A stretch of DNA of 64,000 bases from Flectobacillus sp049240685 (GCF_049240685.1 NZ_JBMLSD010000399.1:17276-81275); one strand, 5' to 3'. Shown: positions 26,768 through 35,534, numbered from the stretch's first letter. Numbers and translations are program-made. Notes: a model not told the origin generated them from the sequence alone.

Positions 26768-27292
26768 TTATGATTGATGAGGCTCGCTAAATCTCTTAAT
26801 TTGTGTAGGAACTTTATCCACAGCTTTTTCTATAATAGAAGGAGCAAATGGTTTTACAATAGGTAATAAATAGTAGGGGCCTTTCTCGTTTTTGGGAGGA
26901 ATTTGCACACCAATCGCCGAGCCAAGCCACAGAATAATACTAATCCCAAAAGCCCAAGTCATTCCACCAACCAAAGCACCTACCAAGGAATCAAACTGAC
27001 CCAATACAGTTGCTTTGATAGATTTACGAAGTACCCAACCCAATTTATTGATTAGATACACAATCGGGAAAAACACCGCTCCAAATCCTACATAGGGCAA
27101 AACTCTATCTGTTACCTTACTAGTCATGTAGGGCGATAACCAATCTGATGCCACACCAAGTGTTTTGAAACCAATAATAACAGAAATGATAAAAGCCAAA
27201 ATAGAAATTACTTCTATAATAATTCCTCGTTGGTAGCCAATAAAAGCTCCCCACAAAATTGGAAGAAGTATAAAAATATCAATGACTTTCAC
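26768..27292 (-). CDS. CvpA family membrane protein
   Basis: I start at the GTG of VKVIDIFILLPILWGAFIGY, which aligns with the usual N terminus of CvpA; a TTG 17 codons upstream falls inside a hairpin and is less likely. The 174 residues hold four hydrophobic helices (IDIFILLPILWGAF, IIIEVISILAFIISVIIGF, VLPYVGFGAVFFPIVYLI, GALVGGMTWAFGISIILWLG), the normal CvpA topology. CvpA was first linked to colicin V production and is broadly an inner-membrane protein of unclear role. It follows the yqeY-like gene on the same strand. Confidence 0.85.
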   Translation of the reverse strand: MKVIDIFILLPILWGAFIGYQRGIIIEVISILAFIISVIIGFKTLGVASDWLSPYMTSKVTDRVLPYVGFGAVFFPIVYLINKLGWVLRKSIKATVLGQFDSLVGALVGGMTWAFGISIILWLGSAIGVQIPPKNEKGPYYLLPIVKPFAPSIIEKAVDKVPTQIKRFSEPHQS

Positions 27293-27310
27293 AGCATAGA
27301 AAGTTAGAAA

Positions 27311-27347
27311 ACTGTTGATTTTGAGCAAATTAATCAAAATCAACAGT
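27311..27347. repeat. 14-bp perfect inverted repeat between yqeY and cvpA
   Basis: ACTGTTGATTTTGA at 27311-27324 pairs with TCAAAATCAACAGT at 27334-27347; the loop is 9 nt. On the minus strand the hairpin is followed by TTTTCTAACTTTC, a weak T-tract, so it may act as a partial terminator or attenuator between the two genes. Confidence 0.65.
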
Positions 27348-27364
27348 CAAAAATGTAAGAAAAA

Positions 27365-27814
27365 TTATCCTAGAAGGGCTTTTACTGTAGCAGAAATAAC
27401 TTTGCCATCAGCTAATCCAGCCAACTCTTTGGTAGCAACACCCATTACTTTTCCCATATCTGAAGGAGCAGAAGCACCTACACGAGCCATAATTTCAGAC
27501 AATTTTGCCTTTAATTCTTCTTCGGTTAGTTGTTTTGGCAAAAACTCTTCAATTACAGTCAACTCGGCTTGTTCTTTTTCAGCCAAATCGCTACGACCTT
27601 GCGCCACGAATACTTCCATTGAATCTCTACGTTGTTTGGCTGCTTTTGTCAAGATTTTCATTTCGGCGTCTGTAGACAATTCGCCAGTACTGTTACCAGA
27701 AGTTTCTTCTAATAAAATTAAAGATTTGATAGCACGAAGCGCTCTCAAACGATCTTGGTCTTTGGCACGCATGGCATCTTTGATACCACTTTCGATATTT
27801 GCTTTTAGTGACAT
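27365..27814 (-). CDS. GatB/YqeY domain protein
   Basis: A 149-residue, wholly helical protein with the YqeY hallmarks: MSLKANIESGIKDAMRAKDQ, LRALRAIKSLI, a middle RRDSMEVFVAQGRSDLAEKE, EEFLPKQLTEEEL and the C-terminal MGKVMGVATKELAGLADGKV. The domain is shared with the tail of GatB of the tRNA-dependent amidotransferase, so tRNA contact is possible, but the cellular role is not established. It is upstream of cvpA with a 72-base gap that carries a hairpin. Confidence 0.92.
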   Translation of the reverse strand: MSLKANIESGIKDAMRAKDQDRLRALRAIKSLILLEETSGNSTGELSTDAEMKILTKAAKQRRDSMEVFVAQGRSDLAEKEQAELTVIEEFLPKQLTEEELKAKLSEIMARVGASAPSDMGKVMGVATKELAGLADGKVISATVKALLG

Positions 27815-28177
27815 AGTTCTATTTGATAAATAATTATTTTAAAATTAAGTGGGTATTCGATGTAAGAATTAGGCAAAAAAGTTTCTATTATTTTATGAGA
27901 AATACTATTTAACCTTTAGCCTACCGCATAAAGCCTGAAGCCAAAAGCATATCATCAACTCGCTCATTGCCCCGAAAACCAATTGCTGAAACCCGATACC
28001 CAAAATACTGTTTCTTACTTTTGAACAAAAATCATCCGCAAAACATTTCCATAACAGGAGCTATGCTATAACTTCACAGAAATTTTGTACAGTTTTTACA
28101 AAAATACAAAACTATTCAATCATTCACCATTACTCTCGACATTCGAGCACTTTTGTCGAGCATTGCTTTTGAATACT
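27815..28177. other. 363-base divergent spacer between yqeY and pdxJ
   Basis: It contains a family A copy at about 27866-27945 and presumably the promoters of both divergent genes. I see no convincing TAnnTTTG match. Confidence 0.5.
27866..27945. repeat. Family A intergenic repeat, copy 4
   Basis: AATTAGGCAAAAAAGTTTCT then TTTTATGAGAAATA and TAGCCTACCGCATAAAGCCT. The block GGCAAAA-GTTTCTAT-ATTTT-GAGAAA is shared with 40925-40975. Confidence 0.6.
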
Positions 28178-28945
28178 ATGACTAAACTTAGTGTAAATAT
28201 CAACAAGATTGCTACCATTCGTAACTCAAGAGGTGGCAACAATCCTAATGTGGTTAAAGTCGCTATGGACTGCGAGCGCTTTGGTGCAGAAGGTATTACA
28301 GTACACCCTCGTCCTGACGAGCGCCATATTCGTTATCAGGATGTATATGATTTGAAAGAAATCGTCACCACCGAGTTCAATATCGAAGGTAACCCTACCG
28401 AAGGCAAGTTTGTAGAGTTGGTATTAGCTACCAAACCCACGCAAGTAACCCTTGTGCCTGATGCGCTTGGCGCTATTACATCAAATGCAGGATGGGATAC
28501 AATTACGCATAAAAGTCGCTTGCAAGATTTAATTGCGATGTTTAAGGAAGCAGGAATTCGTACCTCAATTTTTGTGGATGCCGACGAGCGTATGGTTGAA
28601 GGGGCTAAAGCAACAGGTACAGACCGAATCGAGCTTTACACCGAACCTTATGCAGAACATTACGCACAAAATCGTGAAGCTGCGATTAAGGATTTTATCA
28701 GTGCTGCTAAAGTGGCTAATCAACTAGGTTTGGGCATCAATGCTGGACATGATTTGAGTTTGGAAAACCTTCGTTACTTCCAACAAAATATTCCTAACCT
28801 TTTGGAAGTGTCTATTGGTCATGCCTTGGTATGTGATGCGCTCTATTATGGACTAGAAAATACCGTACAATTGTATCTAAGAGAAACAAAAGCTATAGAT
28901 CAAAGAAAGAGTGTCAGGGTTTTATCACACCCCACTTCCATTTAA
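28178..28945 (+). CDS. pdxJ: Pyridoxine 5'-phosphate synthase
   Basis: A 255-residue TIM-barrel enzyme that condenses 3-amino-2-oxopropyl phosphate with deoxyxylulose 5-phosphate to form pyridoxine 5'-phosphate. The start MTKLSVNINKIATIRNSRGG matches the conserved PdxJ N terminus (VNIxxIATxRNxRG); the upstream in-frame codons are ignored. Other marks are GITVHPRPDERHI with the phosphate-binding Arg and catalytic residues, FNIEGNPT, TQVTLVPD, TGTDRIELYTE, LGINAGHDLSLENL and SIGHALVCDAL. The last 15 residues extend a little past the usual end. The 3' spacer carries an unusual structured element with a terminator. Confidence 0.97.
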   Translation: MTKLSVNINKIATIRNSRGGNNPNVVKVAMDCERFGAEGITVHPRPDERHIRYQDVYDLKEIVTTEFNIEGNPTEGKFVELVLATKPTQVTLVPDALGAITSNAGWDTITHKSRLQDLIAMFKEAGIRTSIFVDADERMVEGAKATGTDRIELYTEPYAEHYAQNREAAIKDFISAAKVANQLGLGINAGHDLSLENLRYFQQNIPNLLEVSIGHALVCDALYYGLENTVQLYLRETKAIDQRKSVRVLSHPTSI

Positions 28946-29072
28946 CATCAATTTTCAGCAATTGTAAAATAAATACATATTTCATCCATTGACTTTTGTC
29001 AATATATGTTACTACAGATAATTTTGTAATTACTAAATAACTAATCACAAAATTATTGAACCTACTTACTTA

Positions 29073-29190
29073 GTGGCGGCTGAGGAGAAGGTTAATTAAA
29101 ATTGTTAGAACTTCTGACTAACTATATGAACTCATTGTACAAAGTGGCGGCTTTGGAAAATAGGGTTCTATGTTGTCAGAAGTTTTTTTT
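29073..29190 (+). terminator. Long structured terminator region after pdxJ
   Basis: AACTTCTGAC (29109-29118) pairs perfectly with GTCAGAAGTT (29175-29184), followed by T residues to 29191. The 56-nt interior and the bases before it carry two copies of GTGGCGGCT (29073-29081 and 29144-29152). The T-tract overlaps the stop codon of the convergent gene. Confidence 0.6.
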
Positions 29191-29552
29191 TACATCTCCT
29201 TATCTCCTAACATTTCCTGTCCTTGAACTACCACCTTTATTCCTACTACATTTCCATCTTTTCTGATAAAAAATACAGCAGCACCATAATTGGCTTCTTC
29301 AAATTCATCATCTTGCTTCTTAGTCAACTTGGTCTCAGGATAATCTCCTGCCAATGCCACCAATGATCCATTTTTGTAATAAATTTTGATTTTAGGAATC
29401 TGGTCATTGGCTTGCATTATATAATTCCCAAAATAATCTTTGAAGCTCAATGAATCAGCATGTACTGAAATAGTCTGAGAAATCGTGATGTCAGACAACT
29501 GAGCTGTAGGCTGTCCTACCGAAAGCAACGAGGCGATAAGTAAATGATGCAT
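29190..29552 (-). CDS. Small secreted protein resembling a DUF3471-like domain
   Basis: A 120-residue protein beginning with a short hydrophobic signal (MHHLLIASLLSVG, probable cleavage after PTA). The mature part has the pattern F.dYfGnYim, I.IYYKNGSLVALAGDYPET, then FEEANYGAAVFFIRKDGNVV and GIKVVVQG, resembling the small beta domain (DUF3471) appended to beta-lactamase-like proteins in Bacteroidota. Function unknown. It stands alone, convergent with pdxJ. Confidence 0.7.
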   Translation of the reverse strand: MHHLLIASLLSVGQPTAQLSDITISQTISVHADSLSFKDYFGNYIMQANDQIPKIKIYYKNGSLVALAGDYPETKLTKKQDDEFEEANYGAAVFFIRKDGNVVGIKVVVQGQEMLGDKEM

Positions 29553-29899
29553 GGTTAAAATGTTTGAGTTTATTCAGAAATTTGGGAAAGAAACCTTATA
29601 CTATCAATTCATTTTCAAATATTTAACAAGAATATAAATTTTACTTTTTGTAATCGAACATTTCTTTGGGCAATGCCTACACACCATTGATAAGGAAAAA
29701 CAGTAGTTCTTATTACACTCCTCGATAGATAAATCTCGTTAGAAGATTTTTCATCAACAAGATACCAAATTCTCTACAAAACTAAATTTATTATTAAAAA
29801 AATTACATAAAAATAGTATGCAAGCATAATATTTTTATGTAATTTTAGCAATAGTTTTTCTTCTCTAGTATTCAAATCATCAAAAACTAGCTTTTAACT
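29553..29899. other. 347-base spacer upstream of the beta-oxidation operon
   Basis: AT-rich divergent spacer. Its main feature is the 42-nt palindrome at 29802-29843; the rest shows no recognisable site. Confidence 0.55.
29802..29843. promoter_or_regulatory. 42-nt near-perfect palindrome, candidate operator
   Basis: ATTACATAAAAATA-G-TATGC-AA-GCATA-A-TATTTTTATGTAAT: 19 of 20 positions pair around a 2-base centre. It lies 56 bases before the thiolase start, where a regulator of the operon could bind; a fatty-acid-responsive TetR-type repressor is one guess. Confidence 0.55.
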
Positions 29900-31105
29900 A
29901 TGAACGAAGCTTATATCTATGATGCCGTTCGCACCCCTCGTGGAAGAGGTAAATCTGATGGCTCACTACACGATATTCAACCTGTACAATTGGCTCAACA
30001 AGTATTAGAACAACTCCGTGACCGTAACCAACTCGATACCTCGTTGGTCGATGATGTAATTATGGGTTGTGTCACACCTATTGGCGAACAAGGTGCCGAT
30101 ATTGCTCGTACAGCAGTATTGGCAGCAGGTTATCCACAGTCGGTCGCGGGAGTTCAAATCAACCGTTTTTGTTCTTCTGGTTTGGAGGCAGTAAATATGG
30201 CAGCGGCTTATATCATGTCGGGTCAACAAGAATTGATCATTGCAGGAGGTATCGAGTCGATGTCGCGTGTAGCGATGGGTGCTGATGGTGGCGCTATGAT
30301 GATGAATCCACAGCTTATCGCAACCCACAAATTTGTTCCTCAAGGTATCTCAGCAGACTTAATAGCTACAAAATATGGTTATTCACGTCAGGCAGTTGAC
30401 CAATTTGCCGTAATATCACAGCAACGCGCAGCCGCTGCGCACGCAGATGGCCGCTTCAGCCATTCAATGTTTGGGGTAAAAGATGAAATCGGTATAGAGG
30501 TGCTCAACTACGATGAAGGTATGCGTCCAGACACCACCGTAGAAGGTTTGGCCAAATTGCGCCCTTCTTTTGAAATGATGGGACAAATGGGACTCGACCA
30601 GTTGGCGCTGATGAAATATCCAGAACTTAATGAAATCAATCACGTACATCACGCAGGAAACTCCTCACAAATTGTGGATGGTTCTGCGGGAATATTGATA
30701 GGAAATAAAGCTATTGGAGAAAAATTAGGACTAAAACCAAGAGCAAAAATCTCTGCTTTTGGGGTTTGTGGCTCAGAGCCTACCATTATGCTAACAGGCC
30801 CAATACCTGCAACGCAAAAAGTGCTCAAACGCAATGGAATGAATATTCAAGATATAGATTTATTTGAGATAAATGAGGCGTTTGCGGCTATTCCTATGCT
30901 ATTTATGGACGTGTTGGGAGTTGACCACGGCAAAGTTAATGTAAACGGTGGAGCTATTGCTTTGGGGCATCCACTTGGCGCCACAGGTGCAATCATCTTG
31001 ATGACACTACTCGACGAATTGGAGCGTACAGGTAAAGGTACAGGACTTGCCAGTTTATGTATTGGAGGAGGTATGGGAATCGCCACCGTTATTGAGCGTA
31101 TTTAG
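29900..31105 (+). CDS. Acetyl-CoA C-acyltransferase (thiolase)
   Basis: A 401-residue thiolase. The acyl-accepting cysteine is Cys91 in NRFCSSGLEAVN; the second active-site parts are NGGAIALGHPLGATGA with His357 and SLCIGGGMG with Cys387. GCVTPIGEQGADIAR and INEAFAAIP are also conserved. It should cleave 3-ketoacyl-CoA in beta-oxidation, or work in the reverse direction in acetoacetyl-CoA formation. The hydratase/dehydrogenase gene begins 43 bases after its stop, so degradation is likelier. It is preceded by a large palindrome that may control the pair. Confidence 0.94.
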   Translation: MNEAYIYDAVRTPRGRGKSDGSLHDIQPVQLAQQVLEQLRDRNQLDTSLVDDVIMGCVTPIGEQGADIARTAVLAAGYPQSVAGVQINRFCSSGLEAVNMAAAYIMSGQQELIIAGGIESMSRVAMGADGGAMMMNPQLIATHKFVPQGISADLIATKYGYSRQAVDQFAVISQQRAAAAHADGRFSHSMFGVKDEIGIEVLNYDEGMRPDTTVEGLAKLRPSFEMMGQMGLDQLALMKYPELNEINHVHHAGNSSQIVDGSAGILIGNKAIGEKLGLKPRAKISAFGVCGSEPTIMLTGPIPATQKVLKRNGMNIQDIDLFEINEAFAAIPMLFMDVLGVDHGKVNVNGGAIALGHPLGATGAIILMTLLDELERTGKGTGLASLCIGGGMGIATVIERI

Positions 31106-31148
31106 GGCTTGCTCTATAATACTTAAATGATGATTCAACTTCTATTTA

Positions 31149-33320
31149 ATGACGACACAAATGATTACTATCAATATCCAAAATAATGTAGCTGTATTGG
31201 GTATCAATATCGCCAATCAGCCTATGAATGTACTCAACAACGAATCTATTCCTGCGTTGTCTGAGGCACTTGAAAAAGTCTATACTAATCCTGATGTAAA
31301 AGGAATCATTCTGACCTCAGAACGACCAGAGTTTATTGCAGGAGCAGATTTGAAAATGATTCTTCAAAATAATGGGCGAGCTCCCGAAGAACTTTTCAAG
31401 CTTTCGATAAGTCTGAATACCATTTTCAGAAAAATGGAAACCAACGGCAAGCCTATTGTGGCAGCCATGAATGGCACAGCCTTGGGCGGCGGCTATGAGG
31501 TTTGTTTGGCATGTCATCATCGAATAGCACTCAACAATCCTAAATCTATCATTGGTTTGCCAGAAGTAACCATTGGCTTGTTGCCAGGTGGAGGTGGTAC
31601 CCAACGTTTACCACGTATGATTGGAATGGAAGCCGCAGCACCGCTATTGCTCGAAGGTAAAAAAGTTTCTCCTAAGGATGCATTGGCTTTTGGTATGGTC
31701 AACCAGCTAGCAGATTCTCCAGAGGAGATGTTTCAGAAAGCTGTAGAATGGATAGAAGCACATCCAATTGCAGTACAGCCTTGGGATGAAATAGATAAAA
31801 AAACGGGAAAAATTAAGGCCAGAGAAAATTTCAAAGTACCAGGCGGAAATGTCTTAACGCCTAAAGGTGTACAACTGATGATGGGCGGGACTGCCATGAC
31901 CCTTGCCAAAACCCAAGGAAATTATCCTGCCCCTATCGAGATAATGTCATGTGTATATGAAGGTTTGCTGGTCAATATAGACCGTGGTATTGTGATAGAA
32001 GCCCGTCATTTTGTAAAAGTAGCCAACTCGTCTGTTGCCAAAAATCTTATCCGAACAACCTTTTTCGGTCTGAACGAAGTAAATAAAGGAGCAGGCAGAC
32101 CCAAAAATGTCCCAGCAACGCAAATCAACAGTATTGGGATTTTGGGCGCTGGTATGATGGGAGCAGGGATAGCGTATGTGTCAGCAATGGCAGGATTAAA
32201 AGTCATATTAAAGGATACTACATTAGAAAATGCGAAAAAGGGTAAAGACTATTCTCGTAAGCTACTCCAAAAAGGTATAGAACGTGGCAAAATGACTGCC
32301 GAGAAAGCTGAACAAATTTTAGCACTTATTCAAACTACTGATATTTACGAACCACTTCAGGGCGTAGACCTTATCATTGAGGCGGTGTTTGAAAACCCAA
32401 GCCTCAAGGCCGATGTTACACAAGCAGCTGAAAAGTTTTTACGAGAAGATGGTGTATTTGCTTCTAATACTTCAACGCTTCCTATTACCGAATTAGCTAA
32501 AGCGACCCAAAAGCAAGAGAATTTTATCGGGATTCACTTCTTTTCACCTGTTGACAAAATGCAATTGGTAGAAATTATCGTTGGCAAACAAACCAGTGAC
32601 TATGCACTCGCCATGGCAATGGATTATGTCAAGAAAATTCGCAAGACACCAATTGTTGTCAATGACTCCAGAGGTTTTTATACTTCGCGAGTATTTAGTA
32701 CTTATACCGCCGAAGGATTAGAGCTATTGAAAGATGGCGTAAATCCTGTAGTTATCGAAAATGTAGCCAAACAAATGGGTTTTCCTGTTGGCCCATTAGC
32801 TGTTTCGGATGAGGTAGCTTTAGATTTAGCTTACAAAATTTCGCACGAATCAGTTCAAGCTGGTGTATTATCGCCCGACGACACCGCGTATCAAATCAGT
32901 AAGCAGTTTACCGAAATGGGACGTTTAGGTAAAAAAGCAAAAGCAGGCTTTTATGAATATCCTGACCCATCCTCAGGAAAGAAGAAATATCTCTGGGAGG
33001 GCCTATCTCAATTATTTCCTTTAAATTCAATACAGCCTTCGGCAGAAGAAATAAAACAGCGACTTTTTTATCGCCAAGTACTCGAAACTGTGAAGTGTTT
33101 TGAGGAGGGAGTTCTTAGAACACCGCTCGATGCCGATTTGGGGTCTATTTTTGCTTGGGGATTTCCAGCTTATTTGGGTGGAACACTTTCTTTTGTGGAC
33201 ACAGTAGGAATTGAAAATTTTGTAAAAGAATGTGACCGCCTTGCAGATACCTACGGAGAACGCTTTAGACCAACAAATCAACTTCGTGAAATGGCAAAAG
33301 CAAACAAAGGATTTTATTGA
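31149..33320 (+). CDS. Bifunctional enoyl-CoA hydratase/3-hydroxyacyl-CoA dehydrogenase (FadB/FadJ type)
   Basis: A 723-residue fusion enzyme for the middle two steps of beta-oxidation. The N-terminal crotonase domain shows FIAGADLKMI, the oxyanion-hole ALGGGYEVCLAC and the catalytic LPEVTIGLLPGGGGTQRLPR with Glu near 138. After a linker comes the NAD-binding GILGAGMMGAGIAYVSA (from about 328), SNTSTLPITELA, GIHFFSPVDKMQLVEII and the C-terminal helical dehydrogenase domain (MGFPVGPLAVSDEVALD, GRLGKKAKAGFYEY). Length and order equal those of FadJ/FadB-alpha. It is the second gene of the operon with the thiolase. No acyl-CoA ligase or dehydrogenase adjoins, so those must be elsewhere; GcdH-type and lyase genes lie at 53-55 kb. 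Confidence 0.95.
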   Translation: MTTQMITINIQNNVAVLGINIANQPMNVLNNESIPALSEALEKVYTNPDVKGIILTSERPEFIAGADLKMILQNNGRAPEELFKLSISLNTIFRKMETNGKPIVAAMNGTALGGGYEVCLACHHRIALNNPKSIIGLPEVTIGLLPGGGGTQRLPRMIGMEAAAPLLLEGKKVSPKDALAFGMVNQLADSPEEMFQKAVEWIEAHPIAVQPWDEIDKKTGKIKARENFKVPGGNVLTPKGVQLMMGGTAMTLAKTQGNYPAPIEIMSCVYEGLLVNIDRGIVIEARHFVKVANSSVAKNLIRTTFFGLNEVNKGAGRPKNVPATQINSIGILGAGMMGAGIAYVSAMAGLKVILKDTTLENAKKGKDYSRKLLQKGIERGKMTAEKAEQILALIQTTDIYEPLQGVDLIIEAVFENPSLKADVTQAAEKFLREDGVFASNTSTLPITELAKATQKQENFIGIHFFSPVDKMQLVEIIVGKQTSDYALAMAMDYVKKIRKTPIVVNDSRGFYTSRVFSTYTAEGLELLKDGVNPVVIENVAKQMGFPVGPLAVSDEVALDLAYKISHESVQAGVLSPDDTAYQISKQFTEMGRLGKKAKAGFYEYPDPSSGKKKYLWEGLSQLFPLNSIQPSAEEIKQRLFYRQVLETVKCFEEGVLRTPLDADLGSIFAWGFPAYLGGTLSFVDTVGIENFVKECDRLADTYGERFRPTNQLREMAKANKGFY

Positions 33321-33361
33321 TTTCAGACTAAAGATTTTTGAATTAGATTTAAGTAGTGTAC

Positions 33362-33526
33362 TTGAGGCACAAGGCAGTAAGCTAAAGAAAAAGGCGTTTT
33401 TATGAAATTACGAAGGCTTTCAGCTTTGGTTTTTCGGCTGTGGGTTTCGGGCAAAAGCATGTCTGGAGTTTTTAAAAATATTTTAACACTTTGCCTAAAG
33501 CCTAGGGCTTACAGCCCAAAGCACAT
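33362..33526. repeat. Family A intergenic repeat, copy 5
   Basis: AGGCACAAGGCAGTAAGCTA at the left, GGCTTTCAGCTTTGGTTTTT in the middle and TTTGCCTAAAGCCTAGGGCT, TACAGCCCAAAGC at the right. The stretch AAGCTAAAGAAAAAGGCGTT also occurs, slightly changed, at about 54546. Confidence 0.65.
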
Positions 33527-33583
33527 AACTTATTGCTCACGATAACTGAATAAACTTTTTTACCTTAACTAAATTTAAAATAC

Positions 33584-33617
33584 TAGGCTTCGGGATTTTC
33601 TCGAAGCCTAATTTTTT
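33584..33617 (+). terminator. Hairpin terminator
   Basis: TAGGCTTCG (33584-33592) pairs with CGAAGCCTA (33602-33610), followed by ATTTTTTG. It lies 264 bases after the beta-oxidation operon, beyond a repeat, and is the first clear terminator for it. Confidence 0.8.
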
Positions 33618-33767
33618 GTAGCTCCATATAGTAGGAATATATCTACTTTTTTAAACCTTTCCGTATAAGATATGTTAGACTAATAAAGGTAACACCCTCA
33701 TTCATGTGAAACTTTCATTCAACAACATTAAAATTTTGACTAGGAATTTTTGAATAAAAAAACATTT

Positions 33768-34457
33768 ATGACAATTCTGCAAGTAAGGCAATTATTAAAC
33801 GAAAAATATACTCGAATTACTCAGTTGATTTTAACACTGATGTACATAGTTGGTTTGATTGGGTTACAATTACCTGTATTAAAACCCATTTTTCAAGAAT
33901 TATCAGCTTTTAATTTGTGGGTATCAGCATGTTTACTTTTAGTATTTCATCAAGATTTCAACAAAAATTTTATTCTTTTTGGTATAGTGTCCTTTTTGGT
34001 TGGATACTGGATTGAAGTAATAGGTGTGCACACCGGACTTGTTTTTGGTCGCTATCAATATGGTCAAGGATTAGGAACGAAAATAATAGACGTTCCCGTA
34101 GTAATTGGAGCCAATTGGTTCATTTTGGTGTATTGTAGCGGAATAGTTTGGGAAAAATTCAAAGGGCATTTCAACCTCCACATTTCTCCTATTTTACAAG
34201 GAATCCTAATTGGTACACTCATGACTAGCCTCGACTATTTGATTGAGCCAGTAGCAATAACCTTAGATTTTTGGCAATGGGAAAATCATTTGATTCCTGT
34301 CCGCAACTATATAGCATGGTGGATTATTGCTTCGATTTTGGGTTATTACTTTAGTATTTCGAAATTTCAAAAACATAACTCATTAGCTATCTTACTATTT
34401 ATCTTACAATTCGTATTTTTTGCAGGACATACTATTCTGTTTTTATTGAATAATTGA
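33768..34457 (+). CDS. Carotenoid biosynthesis protein, CruF-like (DUF422)
   Basis: A 229-residue multi-helix membrane protein, started at MTILQVRQLLNEKYTRITQ instead of a TTG six codons upstream. About seven hydrophobic segments are visible. The signature GYWIEVIGVHTGLVFGRYQY (near 85-105) and VPVVIGANWFILVY, followed by SLDYLIEPVAITLDFWQW, belong to the DUF422/CruF family, whose studied members hydrate the psi end groups of acyclic or monocyclic carotenoids. Other carotenoid genes are not in the window. The next gene is a MerR regulator with a cobalamin domain, which fits light-controlled pigment production. The exact reaction in this organism is inference. Confidence 0.85.
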   Translation: MTILQVRQLLNEKYTRITQLILTLMYIVGLIGLQLPVLKPIFQELSAFNLWVSACLLLVFHQDFNKNFILFGIVSFLVGYWIEVIGVHTGLVFGRYQYGQGLGTKIIDVPVVIGANWFILVYCSGIVWEKFKGHFNLHISPILQGILIGTLMTSLDYLIEPVAITLDFWQWENHLIPVRNYIAWWIIASILGYYFSISKFQKHNSLAILLFILQFVFFAGHTILFLLNN

Positions 34458-34607
34458 ATTAATTTTGTTGAAATATAAAACCTTTTTATTGAACAAAGGT
34501 TTTACCTCTTACCATTTGGATACACATCCAAATTTTAATAAAATATAAGCTAGAATTCCTCTTTTTCTAGTTTGGGTGCTAGGGCATAAAGACCAACAAG
34601 ACCAATC

Positions 34608-35486
34608 ATGAGCAATTATTCTATCAAGGATCTCGAACAACTATCGGGCATAAAGGCACATACTCTCAGAATTTGGGAGCAACGATATGATATTCTCAAA
34701 CCTACGCGTACAGATACTAATATCCGCACTTATGATGATACGGATTTGAAGTTAGTTTTGAATATAGCCTTACTCAAAGATCATGGATACAAAATTTCGG
34801 AGATTGCTCAAATGAGTGCCGAAGACATGGCGAAAGAAGTAATGGTAATTTCGGACAAACAAATGAATTATCCTGACCAAATCCATGCGCTTACTATTTC
34901 GATGCTAGATTTGGATGAAGAACGTTTCGAAAAAATTATCAGTACCAATACGCTACAGTTTGGATTCGAAAATATGATGATTAATATCATCTATCCATTC
35001 TTAAGCCGTATCGGTACTTTGTGGATGACAGGTTCAATTGGCCCTGCGCAAGAGCATTTTATCTCAAATCTGATTCGTCAAAAAATCATTGTGGCCATTG
35101 ATGGTCAATTACCATCGTTGAGAATGGGTGCAAAAAAATATTTATTGTTCTTGCCAGAAGGAGAATTGCACGAAACAAGCTTACTTTTTGCCAATTACTT
35201 AGTGCGTGCACGACAAAATAAAGTTGTGTATCTAGGCCAAAGTTTGCCTTTCGAAGAATTAGTTTTTGCTTACAACGTTCACAAGCCCGACTATTTGTTC
35301 ACGGTAATTACGAGCGTACCTGCCCAAGATGAGATTCAAAAGTTTGTATACAAATTAGCTCATACATTCCCTAATACCAAAATATTAATAACTGGTTATC
35401 AGGTAATTGGGCAAGATATTGATTGTCCAGACAATGTCGAAATTCTCACTCAAGTAAAACATCTTATCGATTTTGCAGAAGAATAA
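34608..35486 (+). CDS. MerR-type regulator with CarH-like cobalamin-binding domain
   Basis: A 292-residue protein. Residues 1-72 are a MerR winged helix (YSIKDLEQLSGIKAHTLRIW, EQRYDILKPTRTDTNIRTYD). Residues about 95-165 form a four-helix B12-binding-2 domain containing W139 followed after nine residues by E149-H150, the W-x9-EH motif of light-sensing CarH proteins. A Rossmann-type B12 domain follows, with E186-x-H188 where the lower cobalt ligand is expected, though the usual ExHxxG reads ExHxxS. CarH binds adenosylcobalamin, represses carotenoid genes in the dark and releases DNA in light. A CruF-like gene lies immediately upstream, supporting the same role. Cobalamin binding needs proof. 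Confidence 0.88.
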   Translation: MSNYSIKDLEQLSGIKAHTLRIWEQRYDILKPTRTDTNIRTYDDTDLKLVLNIALLKDHGYKISEIAQMSAEDMAKEVMVISDKQMNYPDQIHALTISMLDLDEERFEKIISTNTLQFGFENMMINIIYPFLSRIGTLWMTGSIGPAQEHFISNLIRQKIIVAIDGQLPSLRMGAKKYLLFLPEGELHETSLLFANYLVRARQNKVVYLGQSLPFEELVFAYNVHKPDYLFTVITSVPAQDEIQKFVYKLAHTFPNTKILITGYQVIGQDIDCPDNVEILTQVKHLIDFAEE

Positions 35487-35534
35487 AATAGGCTGCATAA
35501 AGATTTTTTGAGATAATCCCTTTTGTATATTAAA

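Larger units (their letters stand above)
33321..33767. other. 447-base spacer
   Basis: It holds a family A repeat (about 33362-33526) and a terminator hairpin (33584-33617); the rest is AT-rich and probably holds the promoter of the carotenoid gene. Confidence 0.5.
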
